Origin: Solanum dulcamara
Lineage: Eukaryota; Streptophyta; Magnoliopsida; Solanales; Solanaceae
Direction: 5' to 3'
Assembly (NCBI RefSeq): GCF_947179165.1
Contig: NC_077241.1
Coordinates: 31,367,246 to 31,431,245, forward strand
Length of the DNA: 64,000 bases
Under the pieces are notes generated by a model. That model was not told the origin of the DNA. It worked only from the letters and a program-made list of their open reading frames with translations, and did not search any database. Shown in pieces: positions 10,980 to 22,186 of this stretch (its first letter is position 1; the number at the start of each line of letters is the position of its first letter). The translations under genes and the position numbers were made by a program.

Positions 10980-11245
10980 TATATACCGAGTCACGTTTGG
11001 CCTGATCCATAATTTAAAATAATGCCGAGGAAAGTACGGATTGATCCATATTTTAAAATAATGTTGAGAAACGTACGACTGATCTATATTTTATAACAAT
11101 GCCGAAGAACGTATGGCCCAATCCATATTTTAAAACAATATCGAGGAACGTACGACCTGATCCATATTTTAAAACAATGTCAAAGAACGTACAACCCGAT
11201 CCATATTTTAAAAAAATGTCGAGGAACGTACGACTCGATCCATAA
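10980..11245. repeat. 39-bp minisatellite in A LTR
   Basis: Imperfect units of the type 'caatgccgaggaacgtacgacctgatccatattttaaaa' recur every 39 bp, about six or seven times; three successive starts are at 11097, 11136 and 11175. The equivalent LTR position in other A copies holds 41-bp or 45-bp units. The minus-strand open frame 11053-11316 is only the 13-residue translation of this array. Confidence 0.85.
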
Positions 11246-13230
11246 TTTCCCATCATATTATCACCTAGATGTTCAGCCTGGGATGCGGTGATGAGCATCA
11301 TCACATACGGCGTCATCGTATGCTTTACTTCATCATATACGATATTTCATCCTTGTATACTTCATAACATATATATATATATAGCCAGCTTGGGACTTAG
11401 TGAACGAATAGTAAAGCTAGGAACAACTACGTTCCTGACCCCTTTATGGGACTCGGAGGAAGATAGGTTACAGTGTGCATGAGCAGAGTAGTGAGAAACC
11501 ATATGCTGCTAAGTCATCATTTGAGACTCAATGAAACAGTCAAGTGAACCGTCATCTGAAGACCAGAGTAGTAATCGTATTAAGCACCTTCTAAATATCA
11601 TTAAGGATCATATCAACTAGAGTTTCAAGAATCGTAGACATGTATCGAGACAAGGTTAATCAGCTTAAAGAATTAGAAACATTTGTCGTCACAGAGACCT
11701 TAGGAATATGAGCTGATGCATTCAATTATTATTCATCGGATAGGAGACTCGAGTATAGTAGTGTAACTACTTTAAGAATTCTAACATCAAGTAGTGAATA
11801 AAAGTCACAAGTCGTATTTGGAGCTTATAACTGGAACTACCTCCAACTCATATCATATACCATTTCATTTATACTTAAGACATTCCTAAAAGAAGAAGCA
11901 ACAGGCTTTACATATACTACTGTTCATGATCTAAGAGCCTTAACATGCAATAATTCAACTATTACAGGAGTCTTAACATCACAAAGTGAATAAAGTCTAT
12001 GAATTACACTTGGAGTTTCATGAGTGTAATTATCCCCACATTTCATATACAAATCATTCATAACTTATACCTAAGACATGCCAAAAGAACAGAAGAATAG
12101 CTCTACATACCTGTTATGAGTTACTCGCATCCAAGCTCGCTTTGTTACTTCTTTAACCTATTTAACATAGAACTAATACTAAGTTTAGTGACCATAGACT
12201 TTCCAACTTGCAATTCTACCACCAATTAACCATAGGAACCAATTCCTTATTCTCTTTTCTCTACTAGTCTCAACTAGTCTATTAATTAGTTAGAAGTTAA
12301 CGGAATTCAGGCAGCATCTCCTCTATAACATGCCCTATCTGAACATTCAATTTAACCCCCAAACCTTAGAATCCAACCAAAAAAACAATCAGCAGCTTAT
12401 ATACAATTAAAATATGGCAATATTATGGAATACAAGCTTCCAACAACTCGCTTAAAACTACGATACCAAAATAGGGTTTTTAGTTGCTATTTTGTAAAAC
12501 CTTTAACCATACGGAGGGTCATGTGGCTGAAACCAAAAGAACCCAAGACTTATTTAGATCATTTTCCATCCATGAAAAACACAATAAAAGCACCTGCAAG
12601 CATAGAACAACAACCACAACACCCTACTCGACTTCGATTTAACTATGACGGCCTTAGTTTAGTTTGTTTCTAACGCCAAGCATCCGTGTGCAATTTTTAT
12701 ACTTACATCCACATATAAGACGTCTAATACACTCCATATCCACACCATAAACTCTAAAGTTAAAGGAAAACCCTTACCTTAGCAGAAATTGGCAAAAGCT
12801 TGCAAAAATTCACCTCGGAAGTTCTTCTAGCGCGGCTGAAACGTCGTGGCTGTTTGTTGTCCTCTTGGTGCTTCTCCAAAGCTTAAATTTACATTATTAA
12901 TACCCTCATAAAATTTCCAAATCCTTACCAAAACGTAGGAGAAGAGAACTAAGCCATACCTTGCTAAACCTTATCTCGGAACTTCTCCTAACATGCTGAA
13001 ATTTAGCGGACTACTTGTATCACTTCCTTTCTGCCCCAAAATGAACTTTTACATTATAGAAAACCACTATATCACCATAGTATATCTTAAATAAATAATT
13101 CACAGAACGAAATAGGGCCTTACCATGGTAGCCCTTCAAACCAGCAAGTCTCTCTCTAGTCTCTAAGTTCTATTTTCTTTTTTTGTTCCTTGTTTTGGAT
13201 AAATAATGACTCTAAGAGTCATATAACATA

Positions 13231-13241
13231 CATATATATGT
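13231..13241 (-). promoter_or_regulatory. TATA region of reverse A solo LTR
   Basis: The catatatatatg run lies directly next to the GACACGTGT G-box at 13255 and the CCATATGGCA remnant near 13310, which are upstream in LTR sense. The arrangement matches the other A LTRs. Confidence 0.5.
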
Positions 13242-13761
13242 TACCTTAGGAGTTGACACGTGTAAGTCCCTCATTAGTCCCCCTCAATCATGCAAGCACC
13301 CCTAGGCTGCCATATGGCAGTGGGATCCACCCCCCCAAGAAGGCAGGTGGGTCACCTCCTTCCTTCAGCTGATTCCACATGGCACTTCCTCCTGCTTCCA
13401 TGTGGAACTCTCTCTTTCTTCCACATTTCATAATCTTTTCTCCCTCGTGGGTTCGTAATCTTATCTTACCTTAAGAACCCGTGTAATCCCAGCTACGCAA
13501 GCTTAGTATATACTCAAGTAGCTCAAGTATGTAAAACTTCTAAGTTAATAGCTTATATAGGTAAGTCGAGTCCTATGACTCATTACTTGGCCTCCAAATC
13601 TTTCTAGATTCTTATGACCCTATTTCGAATCTTCTCTATTTTAGGGTATCTCATTCTCCCTTCCTTAAAGTTGTTTGATATTGTCGTAGAATATCTGGCT
13701 CACATGTTAACTTCTAAGAAGCTTAAGATACACTCTGAGTTCAAGAGTGTGGGGTGTAACA

Positions 13762-13766
13762 ATACT
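13762..13766. repeat. Target-site duplication, right copy (ATACT)
   Basis: It pairs with GTACT at 10103-10107. Confidence 0.75.
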
Positions 13767-15166
13767 GATGATGGTGATATAGTTGTTCAAAATAGGTTCA
13801 AATCCTCTTTTTTGTGGATGTTAAATCAAAGCAAGATCTTGACCCGACGTTTATCGAGTTAAATAAGTTGGTGAAGTAAAAAAAGATAGAGGTCTTTTTC
13901 CAAAGGGGAGATGGGGTGCTATACTACCAAAGTCGGCTATGTGTTCCGGAGGTTGATGTCCTAAGGAGTTTGATCTTGATGGGGGCTCATAATTCTACAT
14001 ACTCCATTCATCCCGGTTAGATGAAAATGTACCAAGATTTAAAAGAGTTCTATTGGTAGGCTGGCATGAAGAAAGACATAACAAAGTTTGTGTCCGAATG
14101 TACGAATTGCTAACAAGTCAAGTACGAACATCAAAGACCATGTGTCCTAGTCCAAGATATTGAAATCCTTACTTGGAAGTGGGAAGATGTGAATATGGAT
14201 TTTGTAGTGGGTTTGCCTTCTACCAGAAACGTCATGATTCGATTTAGGTAATTATTGATAGAATGACTAAGTTGGCTAACTTCCTACCACTTAATACTTC
14301 CTATAATGCCAAAGACTATGCCAAGTTGTGTATTTGGGAGTTGGTAAGGTTGCATGGTGTGCCATTATCCATTATTTCAGATCGTGGTACCCAATTCATT
14401 TCTCATTTTTGGAGATGATTTCAGAAGAGCCTCGGTACTAAAGTAAAATTAAGCAATGAATTCTACATTCAAATGGATGGGCAAGCTGAGAGGATGATTC
14501 AAATACTAGAGGATATGTTAAGGGCTTGTGTTTGCCTATAATAATAGTTACCACTCAAGTATTGAGATGGCGCCATTTGAGGCTTTGTATGAGAGATGAT
14601 GTAGATCCCCGATTGGTTGGTTCAAAGTTAATGAGATGACCTTATTGGGCCCCAATTTGGTACTTGATGCTTTAGAGAAGGTGAATATCATTAGAGAAAG
14701 GTTGAAGACGACTCAAAGTCATCAAAAATTCTATTCCGACACTAGTAAAAGGGATCTTGAATTTAATGGGGATGATTGGGTGTATCTGAAGGTTTCACCC
14801 ACGAAGGGTGTGGCTTGGTTTGGTAAGAAAGAGAAATTGAGCCCTAGGTATGTAGGTCCTTATAGAATCATGAGATGTGTTGGCAATGTTGCATTTGAGT
14901 TGGAGTTGCCATTGAAAATAGCCATGGTGCATCCGGTTTTCTATGTGTCTATGTTGAGAAAATATGTAGGTGATCCTAGTTACATTGCTCCTTTGAGAGT
15001 AGTGAATGTTGAAGAAAAGTTAACCTATGAAGAAGTTTCGGTTGAAATTTTGGATCGGCGGGTTAAGAGATTGAGGAACAAAGAAGTTGCATCTATTAAA
15101 ATCCTTAGGAGGAATCAACAAATCAAAAGTGCTACATGGGAAGCGGAAGCAGAAATTATTAAGTGA
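13767..15166 (+). pseudogene. pol: Ty3/gypsy integrase and chromodomain-like tail, broken
   Basis: This continues the pol split at 10107. The zinc-binding region is at 13985-14115 (H-N-S-T-Y-S-I-H-P-G ... C-T-N-C) with two stops. The catalytic core follows: first Asp in I-I-D-R-M-T-K (about 14255), second Asp in S-D-R-G-T-Q-F (about 14383), Glu in G-Q-A-E-R (about 14490). Stops and frame changes interrupt it, and near 14527 a gap of a few dozen bases removes residues between the conserved L-R-A-C and F-A-Y-N-N. The open frame 14636-15166 (176 residues) holds the C-terminal domain (S-P-R-Y-V-G-P-Y, H-P-V-F-Y-V-S-M-L) and the chromodomain-like tail (E-I-L-D-R ... W-E-A-E). Catalytic residues survive but the gene cannot be translated whole. 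Confidence 0.9.
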
Positions 15167-15400
15167 TACCTTTATCTTTTTCCCTCTACCCAAACCTAAG
15201 GAATTGAGTTGTCCTTGCTCAATTACTTGAAAGCCTTGCATTTCATTTTTTCTATCATATGCATGCAAGATTATGAAATATGTTCGAATGATGTTTTAAA
15301 TTGCACTATTGCATTAATGATGGGTTGTTGGTTTACTCTCTACTCTAGTCAAGCTAATTCTTTCCTCATTCGAGAATGAATGTTTCCAAGGGAGAGATAA
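15167..15400 (+). other. 3' untranslated region, stem-loop and polypurine tract
   Basis: After the pol stop come about 200 bases similar to 31200-31440 ('catatgcatgcaaga', 'gatgggttgttggtttactctctac'). A degenerate stem-loop cATTCGagaaTGAATg is at 15367-15382, and the purine tract ccaagggagagataa ends at 15400 against the LTR start. Confidence 0.8.
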
Positions 15401-17708
15401 TGTAACACCCCTTAAAAATGTTGTATATGATATTCCAATTCTCGATGAAAATAACATCGCTTCTGTATTTTGAGAATAACTTTTAATGAGTTGGTATAAA
15501 TTAAGTGATTCAATTTTTTTAATAACTCTAACATCATTACCTACAACTTTTGTGAAGACCATATTTTATGTTTCATAGATTAAGTAGGTCAAATAAATAA
15601 ATTGTTGCAAGACATGGTGTTGTGACAAAATGGAGTGTTTGTACAACAAAAATCGTATCTCACTTTAGGATGATCCAAATCATTTAATCCTTGAACTACA
15701 TGAAATTATACTTCTAGAGAAATAATTCATATGAAAACACCAAAACCTAATGAGGAAGTTATCTTTTTCAAATGCAGCTCCAAAAAAAGGATATTTCGTT
15801 AAAAGAAGGTTCATCTCACAAACCTTGGATAGATCTAGATCCATTTGACATCACCATGACATCAATAGTCCTCCATTTGACATCACCCATGACATTACAA
15901 TCTTCCATTAAATTTTCAGATTTTTCTTTATAATTATTTTAATTATTGTTGGGTCGCTCCTTCATACCTATAAATACCCACCTTATTTCATTATTTTGTT
16001 CATCAAGCAAATCTTATCTCTATATACTTCTCTACTTACTCTCAAAATATATTTTTAGTTCTTAGTAGTGTAGAAATACTATTTTAGTGATTCATATACT
16101 CCGGGTAGTAAACAAAACGCTCTAGCGAGAAGAAAATGCTAGGATTCAAGAGTGTTGATTAAGTCCTTCGATTCTGACTAAGGCTTCCGATTCAAAATAT
16201 GTAAGCTTCAATGAGAGTATTCCTTCTACCCTCATGCCTATAGTATTTTAATTATATGATAAATTATATTTATTTTCTTTAAGATTTACTCTAAGTTATG
16301 TGGGTGTTTATCCATTAATTCTTCCACCCATGTTGTTCAAAAATCTTTCAACTAAATCTCTTGATTTTAAAAAAAGATTTTTTTATGGGTAATTGTTATT
16401 TCTACTTAATAGCATGAATCTTGGTTAAACTAATAATTATTAGACTATTTTAATGCAAAATAATTTCATATGTATGGATTGATGATTTGCAAGTATTTTC
16501 TCTATTTAGCTCTTTAAAGGTTCTTGAAATTCATGGTGGATTGTTTAAAACATGATATTTAATTTATGGATTTCAAATTATTTATGTATAATTTCATTTA
16601 GATTCATGTTTGAAAATTGAAGTGATGAACCCACCTAGTTTTAGTATGTTTTTAATAAAGTTTGACTTGAAAGCTTTGACTCCAAATGAATATTTGTGAA
16701 AGCAATATCTATGATCAAAAAGGAGTCTTATAAAATGAAAGAATGATGGATTCATTATGCAATAAGGACAATTCTTGCATATTTGAATTAACAAAGGTTT
16801 TATTGAGCTATTCTTCTGTATATGATGTTTTGAATTCTCAAGGGATATTCTATGACTATTTTGAAGTATTAAACTATTCCGTGAAATTGACTTAGCACCT
16901 AATGGGTCATTGATGTGAGATTCGGTAAGAGAATCCTAGTAGCAACCCTTTATCTCATTATCTATGAGCCAATATAGGAGCCCTTGTAGGCTTAGGCTAA
17001 TGGATCCACAAATAGCCTTAAATTTAAAGTTAAAGAAATGAATGAAGTTGATAGATTTCTACTCGGCAAGTAGTCTCCCTGGCTAACTTAGGGGGTTATG
17101 TTGGATTCCATGTAATAGCTCACATGGTCTTAAATGTCGGTTATGGTCATTTTTCCTACAAAATGAATGTTTTAAAGGATATCTATATGATTGATTATAC
17201 ATGCATTATATTATGTGTCATATTACATAAATATTTTAATGTTTCCTCAATATTCGTGCATGCTTACATAGTACATTCAAAGTACTAACGCATACTCTTT
17301 TGCATACATGATATCACCATGTAGGGACCAGTGTTCCTCTTCGTTGTCCTCCACGTGGCTAGTTGAGATTTTGTTTGAAGACATATTTTTGTGAGTTCCC
17401 ATGTTCTAAGAACCATACTCCTTTATCCTTTTAGCTTATGATATGTTGAGATCTTTAGACACTTACTATAGAATTTCTTTCTATCATGAATGAGGGTGAG
17501 CTAAAAACTTGTCTTAGCCTCATTAAATCTAAATGTTAGAGGTATTGTTGAATATATATAAGTTGAAGATTTACTATTATGATTTCTTCTTGTTTATTTA
17601 TTTTCATTACCTATGAAAGGTTAAAGGAATTCTAAGAGGCTTATTTGAGGTATTTTTGGGTTCTTCATTCGCCATGTCACGTCTAGGACCTAGGAATGGG
17701 TTATGACA
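15401..17708 (+). mobile_element. B-family LTR, complete (3' LTR)
   Basis: It starts TGTAACACCCCTTAAAAATG right after the PPT and ends CCTAGGAATGGGTTATGACA (2308 bp), so it is the 3' LTR of the pol at 9462-15166. The TATA box is at 15969. Its homologs are the reverse copy 1-2022 and the truncated copy at 32439. The 5' flank of that pol (8790-9461) is a different LTR type, so the matching 5' LTR has been lost or replaced. The sequence is AT-rich and lacks a believable gene. Confidence 0.85.
15969..15976 (+). promoter_or_regulatory. TATA box of B LTR
   Basis: TATAAATA lies in the conserved context CCTATAAATACCCACCTTATTTC, shared with the two other B copies. Confidence 0.65.
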
Positions 17709-18060
17709 GGATCCCTCCATCCACTAGACCTACCACAGCCCGTGAAGGGCACTATGACCCATGGTGGTATGAGTGGTGAGGATTCTACCTAAGGGTTTGA
17801 GGAAATTATTCACCACGGAGGCCACCACGACTCATGGTGCCCAACATGGCTCGTGGTTCCCACCACTATATGTAGTGCCACTCGTGGTCTTCACTCTTGA
17901 TTCACTAAGTTTTGAGGCTCCTATCACTATGGGTAGTATGGCCCATACTCAATTTGACGACATGTGAAATGAGCTCGTGGAGGTGACCTAGTGCAAAAGC
18001 TGAGATTTTCTTGGAAACTTTTTTTGAACGTCTATTTCCGACTTTCTCTATTCTAGGGTG
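17709..18060 (-). mobile_element. Truncated 3' LTR of the reverse gag-pol element
   Basis: On the minus strand it begins CACCCTAGAATAGAGAAAGTCGG just after the PPT at 18061-18078, so it is an LTR start that has lost its first bases (TGTAA is expected). It resembles the LTR start at 8790. The interior carries a set of 'ccacgactcatggtg / ccatggtgg' short palindromes (17745-17900). It is cut at 17709 by the end of the B LTR. Confidence 0.6.
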
Positions 18061-18078
18061 TATCTCCCTCCTATTGGG
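18061..18078 (-). other. Polypurine tract of the reverse element
   Basis: The minus-strand sequence CCCAATAGGAGGGAGATA immediately precedes the LTR start at 18060. The stem-loop seen upstream of other PPTs is not recognisable here. Confidence 0.65.
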
Positions 18079-18310
18079 ACTCAAGCTAGCATGAATGGAA
18101 TAGAAAGGGAACATACCTGCCCAACATGAATGTAAAATATCTCAAAAATCTATGAAACATAGAATACTCAATCTCAAGTTTAAACATGACTTAAAACTCT
18201 TTTCATGAACATGCATGCATATGAAAATAAGAGAATAATTGAAACACATGGTTTGGACTTAATGGATCATGAAGGAACTAAGTACCTCAACTAGGCACGA
18301 AAGGTAAGAT
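18079..18310 (-). other. 3' untranslated region of the reverse pol
   Basis: This non-coding stretch between the pol stop and the PPT shares the 'atgcatgcatatgaaa' word with the equivalent places at 15255 and 31298. Nothing else is seen. Confidence 0.5.
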
Positions 18311-20025
18311 ATGAGGATATCATGACATTATATCGGCTTCATCTTCCCAAGCAGCACCCTCAACATCTTGGTTCCTCCATAAAAATCTTGACTGAAGTTA
18401 ATTCGATATTTCTCAAGTTCATAACTTGCCGGTCTAGGATCTCAATCAGATCCTCCAATATAAAAGATTCTCCTTAACATAAAAATTATCCAATGGAAAA
18501 ATAGAGCTAGGATCACCAATAAAATTCCTTAATAAAGACAAGTGAAACACCAGATCCACTGATGCCAAATCAGAAGTCAAATCCAACTAATAAGCCACCT
18601 TGCCAATCTGCCTTAAAATCTGATATGGGCCAACATAATAGGGGCATAGCTTCCCTTTCTTAACAAAATGCATCAAATCTTTCATGTTTAAAATTTTCAA
18701 GTAAACTCAATTGTTAACCTTAAAATCAAGTTCCCTTCTCCTTATATTTGAATAGCACTTTTGTCGGCTTTAGGTTGTCTTCAATCTTTCTATAATCAAT
18801 CTTACCTTTTCCATAGCTTTGTGTACCCACTCAGGTCCTTTAAAGTCTACCTCACCAACCTCAAACCAAATGATATGGGACCTACATCTCCTACCAAATA
18901 AGGCCTCAAACAGAGCCATCTGAATAATAGAATGATAATAATTATTATAAGCAAACTCTAACAATGACAAATGATCATCCCACTTACCTTTAAAATCTAT
19001 AAAATAGTCTCTCAACATGTTCTCTAGGGTCTGAATAATACGTTCAACCTGACCATCCATCTTTGGGTGAATTTTTATTTTAAGCTTCATTTTAGTACCA
19101 AGACCCCTTTGAAAACATCACCAAAACTAAGATGTAAACTGACTACCTACATTCAAAATGATAGAGTATGGAACACCATGAAGCTTAACCATCTATCAAA
19201 TATATATCTTAGCCTAGTCCTCGGATGAATATAAAGTCTTGATAGAAAGAAAATAAGCTAACTTAGTTATTTGGTCAACAACTCCTAAATAAAATCAAGT
19301 TGCCTACGGGTATGAGGCAAACTAGTAATAAAGTCCATATTCAAGGCTTCCCACTTCCAATTAAGAATCTCAATGTCTTCAGCTAAACATCCTTTTTTTA
19401 TGCTCAACCTTTACTTGTTCCTAATTCAAACACTTAGACACAAACTCTAGGACATTTCTCTTTATGTCATTCCACCAATACACTTTGCTCAAATCATGGT
19501 ACATTTTTCTTGAACCTGGATAAATAGAATACCATGAACTATGAGCCTTAGAAAATATCATTTCCCTCAATCCATCTACATTGGGAACAAATAATGGACC
19601 TTGATATCTCAAAACACCATATCCCCATTTGGAGAAAGTTTCAATAGAGTTTTCAGCAACTGCATCTTCAACTTTACAAAGATAAAATCACTATCTTGCA
19701 TGGCCTTAACATCCTCCATAAGAGATGATTCATAAATATTTTACACAATAACACCACCATCCTTAGAGGCAACTAATCGAACACTCAAATAGGCCAACCT
19801 ATTATCATCCCGAATGAACTCTTTCTTCTCATCCTCAATTAGGGAAACACTGTTCATGGACAATCTATTAAGACCGTCGATAACAACATTTTCCTTTCTT
19901 GGATGTTATAGCACACTCATATCATAATCCTTCAACAATTCAATTCATCTTCTTTGTCAAATATTCAAGTCCTTTTTAGTGAAAAAATATTGCAAACCCT
20001 TATGATTGGTGAATATATCCACATG
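18311..20025 (-). pseudogene. pol: Reverse pol: RNase H end, integrase, chromodomain-like tail
   Basis: Reading leftward from 20025, RNase H resumes with V-H-V-D-I-F-T-N-H-K (expected T-D-H-K, so Asp to Asn). The integrase zinc-binding region is at 19421-19612, with the second His replaced by Tyr (S-I-Y-P-G) and a stop in place of the last Cys. The core follows: first Asp in V-V-D-Q-I-T-K (about 19275); second Asp replaced by Asn (I-L-N-V-G-S-Q-F, about 19130) with a stop nearby; Glu kept in G-Q-V-E-R (about 19050). The 106-residue frame 18770-19090 ends the core. The C-terminal tail with W-E-D-E near 18330 is frame-broken. The gene continues to the right of the D insertion at 25097. Confidence 0.88.
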
Positions 20026-20030
20026 GACAC
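20026..20030. repeat. Target-site duplication of D element, left (GACAC)
   Basis: GACAC at the left and AACAC at 25092-25096. They split the RNase H motif H-Y-L-Y-G-V / H-V-D-I of the host pol exactly, so the insertion site is firm. Confidence 0.85.
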
Positions 20031-21994
20031 TATAATAACCCTCCAGGTCACTTTTGAATTTAAGCATTCATTCTATCATTTAAAGCATTTCTATAGTGAC
20101 CCCAACTTTCTTATGAGCTACTAAAATTGACTGTTCAGTTTTCTGATCGTTCGTTTGGGTTTTAGGCCCATTTCCTTATTGTGAAGCTTTTATACCTAGA
20201 AGAGTTGACTTCAATCATAATTTGGGGAAGAAACCTCAGAATAGAATTCTCACAATTCCATCAGCTCCAAAAGAGCTAAATTAGGCCAATAGCATATTTG
20301 GTATAAGTATCGAGGCAATCGATAGGAGTTTAGGACCATTTGACACTTTTTCCTTTAAAACTTGACTTATAGTTTACTTTAGTTAATGTTTTTAGAAAAC
20401 ACACTCGAATGAAAATTCTAACACCGCTGTTAGCTTTGAAATATTGAGTTTGACCTAAAATGAACCTTTGTTTTCTCTCCAAGGCTTTCAAACTATTTTC
20501 AATACTTATTGTGGAAATGGGCTCAAAATGGCATTTGGGTGTGGAATACATTTTTGATTAAAATGACATGGTATGGGAGTTTTGAATGCACTATTTAGTC
20601 CGTAACATTAAATTTTATGGGGTAGCATACCTCTTTTGCATGCATGAGGTTTTGAATGAATTGTGAGCACCCCATCGGATGATTTGGCATGCTAAGATCA
20701 TGTTTGCACCAGTTAAGTCTGGTGGAATATCTAAGGCGACCCCTGGTCGCTAAAGCGAGTACCGCTTAATTAGCCTGGAGCACACTAATGTGACCATCCC
20801 CCTTGAGTAGGTATTCCTTAAGCAACATCCCTATTGCTAAAGTGTCAGGTCTCTTAAGCAACCAGTATCTCGCTAAAGCAGTGTCTGCCTTTTGGTGGGT
20901 ATCACTTAAGTGATCTTTCAGGGGATTCTGCGAGGATCGTTCGTAAGACCAAATTTCTAGATTTTCTCTCAAACTTTAAACATTGTTTTCTCCTTCAATT
21001 CTTGGGCAATTCAAAAGGCTAAATAATGTAGATTTTCGACAGAAACCCATTGATGTATTTAGAATTAGGTGTTGAGGAATCCTTTGGGGTAAATTTTCCT
21101 TTTTCCCCGGCATTTCTAAGTTCTTAGTCATTGAAGTTGATCATTTATGCATGTTAATTTTAGTCGTATTTTGTTATGTGAATTGTATTGCATTGCTGAA
21201 CATGAGCTGGGGGTTATAGCTGGAGCCTATTCTCAGACTCAATCCCATAAATTACAAAATGGGTCCCACAAATCTCAATATTTTACTCAAAAATTAGCCC
21301 ATCACTGAATTCGATAAATTCAGTTTCATAACAACCATATTAAAAATGTAATTCTATTATTGATAGCATGGAAGAATTTGAAGGCTGCTCGAAAAGGCAA
21401 AGCTCGGGTTTTATGAGTTGGAGCATCCGCGGTCAGCCTATAGGTAGGCTATAATTTTCCCCTTTTGAGACTGAGCATATTTAGGCAATTTCATATTGAA
21501 TTGTATGAGTTGTAGGGGTTGGGGTATCGAGCATGGTAAATTACTTGAATTCTTTTCCTAGGTTCTATTTCGAGAAACTGTTAGACTGTTTAAGCATGAC
21601 TCCTGTATTTGTCGATTATCTATATCTTATGATGTATGATGTGCCTGTAATTATAGTTGGAAGTATGTTTTGACTTACTCTAGTGTTAGACTATGGTTGC
21701 CTTAGACTGGTGTGATTTTGGTGTTATTGGGCCTCAGAACTTCTCCAACATTCTTTCAGATGGTTAGCTCCCTGTAGACTGATATATCAAACTTGAATCT
21801 TATAGTTTGATCTTTATCTAGGCAGTAACATAGATTATGAACTTACCTCTATAACGCCTTATTCTCCTAATGTTGTTGTATTATTTGGTTCTTACTTTTG
21901 GAAATCTCCTTGACATTTCGGGTTCAATATCGTTTAGGCTGGAGTGATGTATTGATGACACTCTGTATGGAGGTACTCTTCGTGATGCTCGGTT
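20031..21994 (+). mobile_element. D element, 5' LTR, 3'-truncated
   Basis: It starts TATAATAACCCTCCAGGTCAC (decayed TGTAATGACCCTC). It parallels 22187-24080 along its length: 'ctgaccgttcgtttgggttttaggccc', the 'gagcaccccatcgg' block (20669), the CGCTAAAGCGA-type words (20740-20930) and the leader-like 'ggcaattcaaaaggctaaat'. The match ends near 21990 ('gatgctcggttgtcc' against 'gatgctcagttggcc'), where pol coding sequence takes over. The last 0.9 kb of the LTR and the PBS are therefore deleted. Confidence 0.85.
20740..20930. repeat. CGCTAAAGCGA / GCTTAAGCGA palindrome cluster
   Basis: Several imperfect palindromic words (tcgctaaagcgag, accgcttaattagc, tccttaagcaac, tctcgctaaagcag, cacttaagtgatc) lie within 200 bases. 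The counterpart in the second D LTR is at 22880-23035. Confidence 0.7.
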
Positions 21995-22186
21995 GTCCAT
22001 AGATATCAGGAAGTTGCACTCCATAGCCATTTATATGGCTAAGGTTTGTTCGAGGCATTATCCAATCAAGGAGGCTACCTAGGAGACCAAGCATGAGATG
22101 CAGGCACAGTTCCCCAGCTTAGTAGATCCTTTAGGTACTTCTTGACACCTATTTTTATGGATGAAAGTTCTTTTAGTAGTGGATGT
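21995..22186 (+). pseudogene. pol: D element: last codons of pol and PPT region
   Basis: The frame reads L-S-I-D-I-R-K-L-H-S-I-A ... P-I-K-E-A-T-stop-E-T-K-H-E-M-Q-A-Q-F-P-S-L, the end of the chromodomain-like tail; the conserved Trp codon TGG is TAG. The stretch up to 22186 is the short 3' UTR, and its purine tract is weak (agtagtggatgt). Everything between the middle of the 5' LTR and this point is missing. Confidence 0.75.

Larger units (their letters stand above)
10108..13761 (-). mobile_element. Family A solo LTR, reverse orientation, inside pol
   Basis: The left edge TGTCACGACCCAACCCCATGGGCCGC is the reversed LTR end GGTTGGGTCGTGACA; the right edge GGGGTGTAACA is the reversed LTR start. 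It is 3654 bp, with (G/A)TACT target duplications on both sides and no PBS, PPT or second LTR, so it is a solo LTR left by recombination between two LTRs. It contains the 39-bp minisatellite at about 10980-11245, the reversed hairpin at 10579, a TATA region at 13231-13241 and splice-like sites in reverse (12109, 12777, 13122). Several short open frames inside are not genes. Confidence 0.9.

Noticed and set aside
11053..11316. Minus-strand frame with 13-residue repeats
   Set aside because: Translation of the 39-bp repeat array in a solo LTR.
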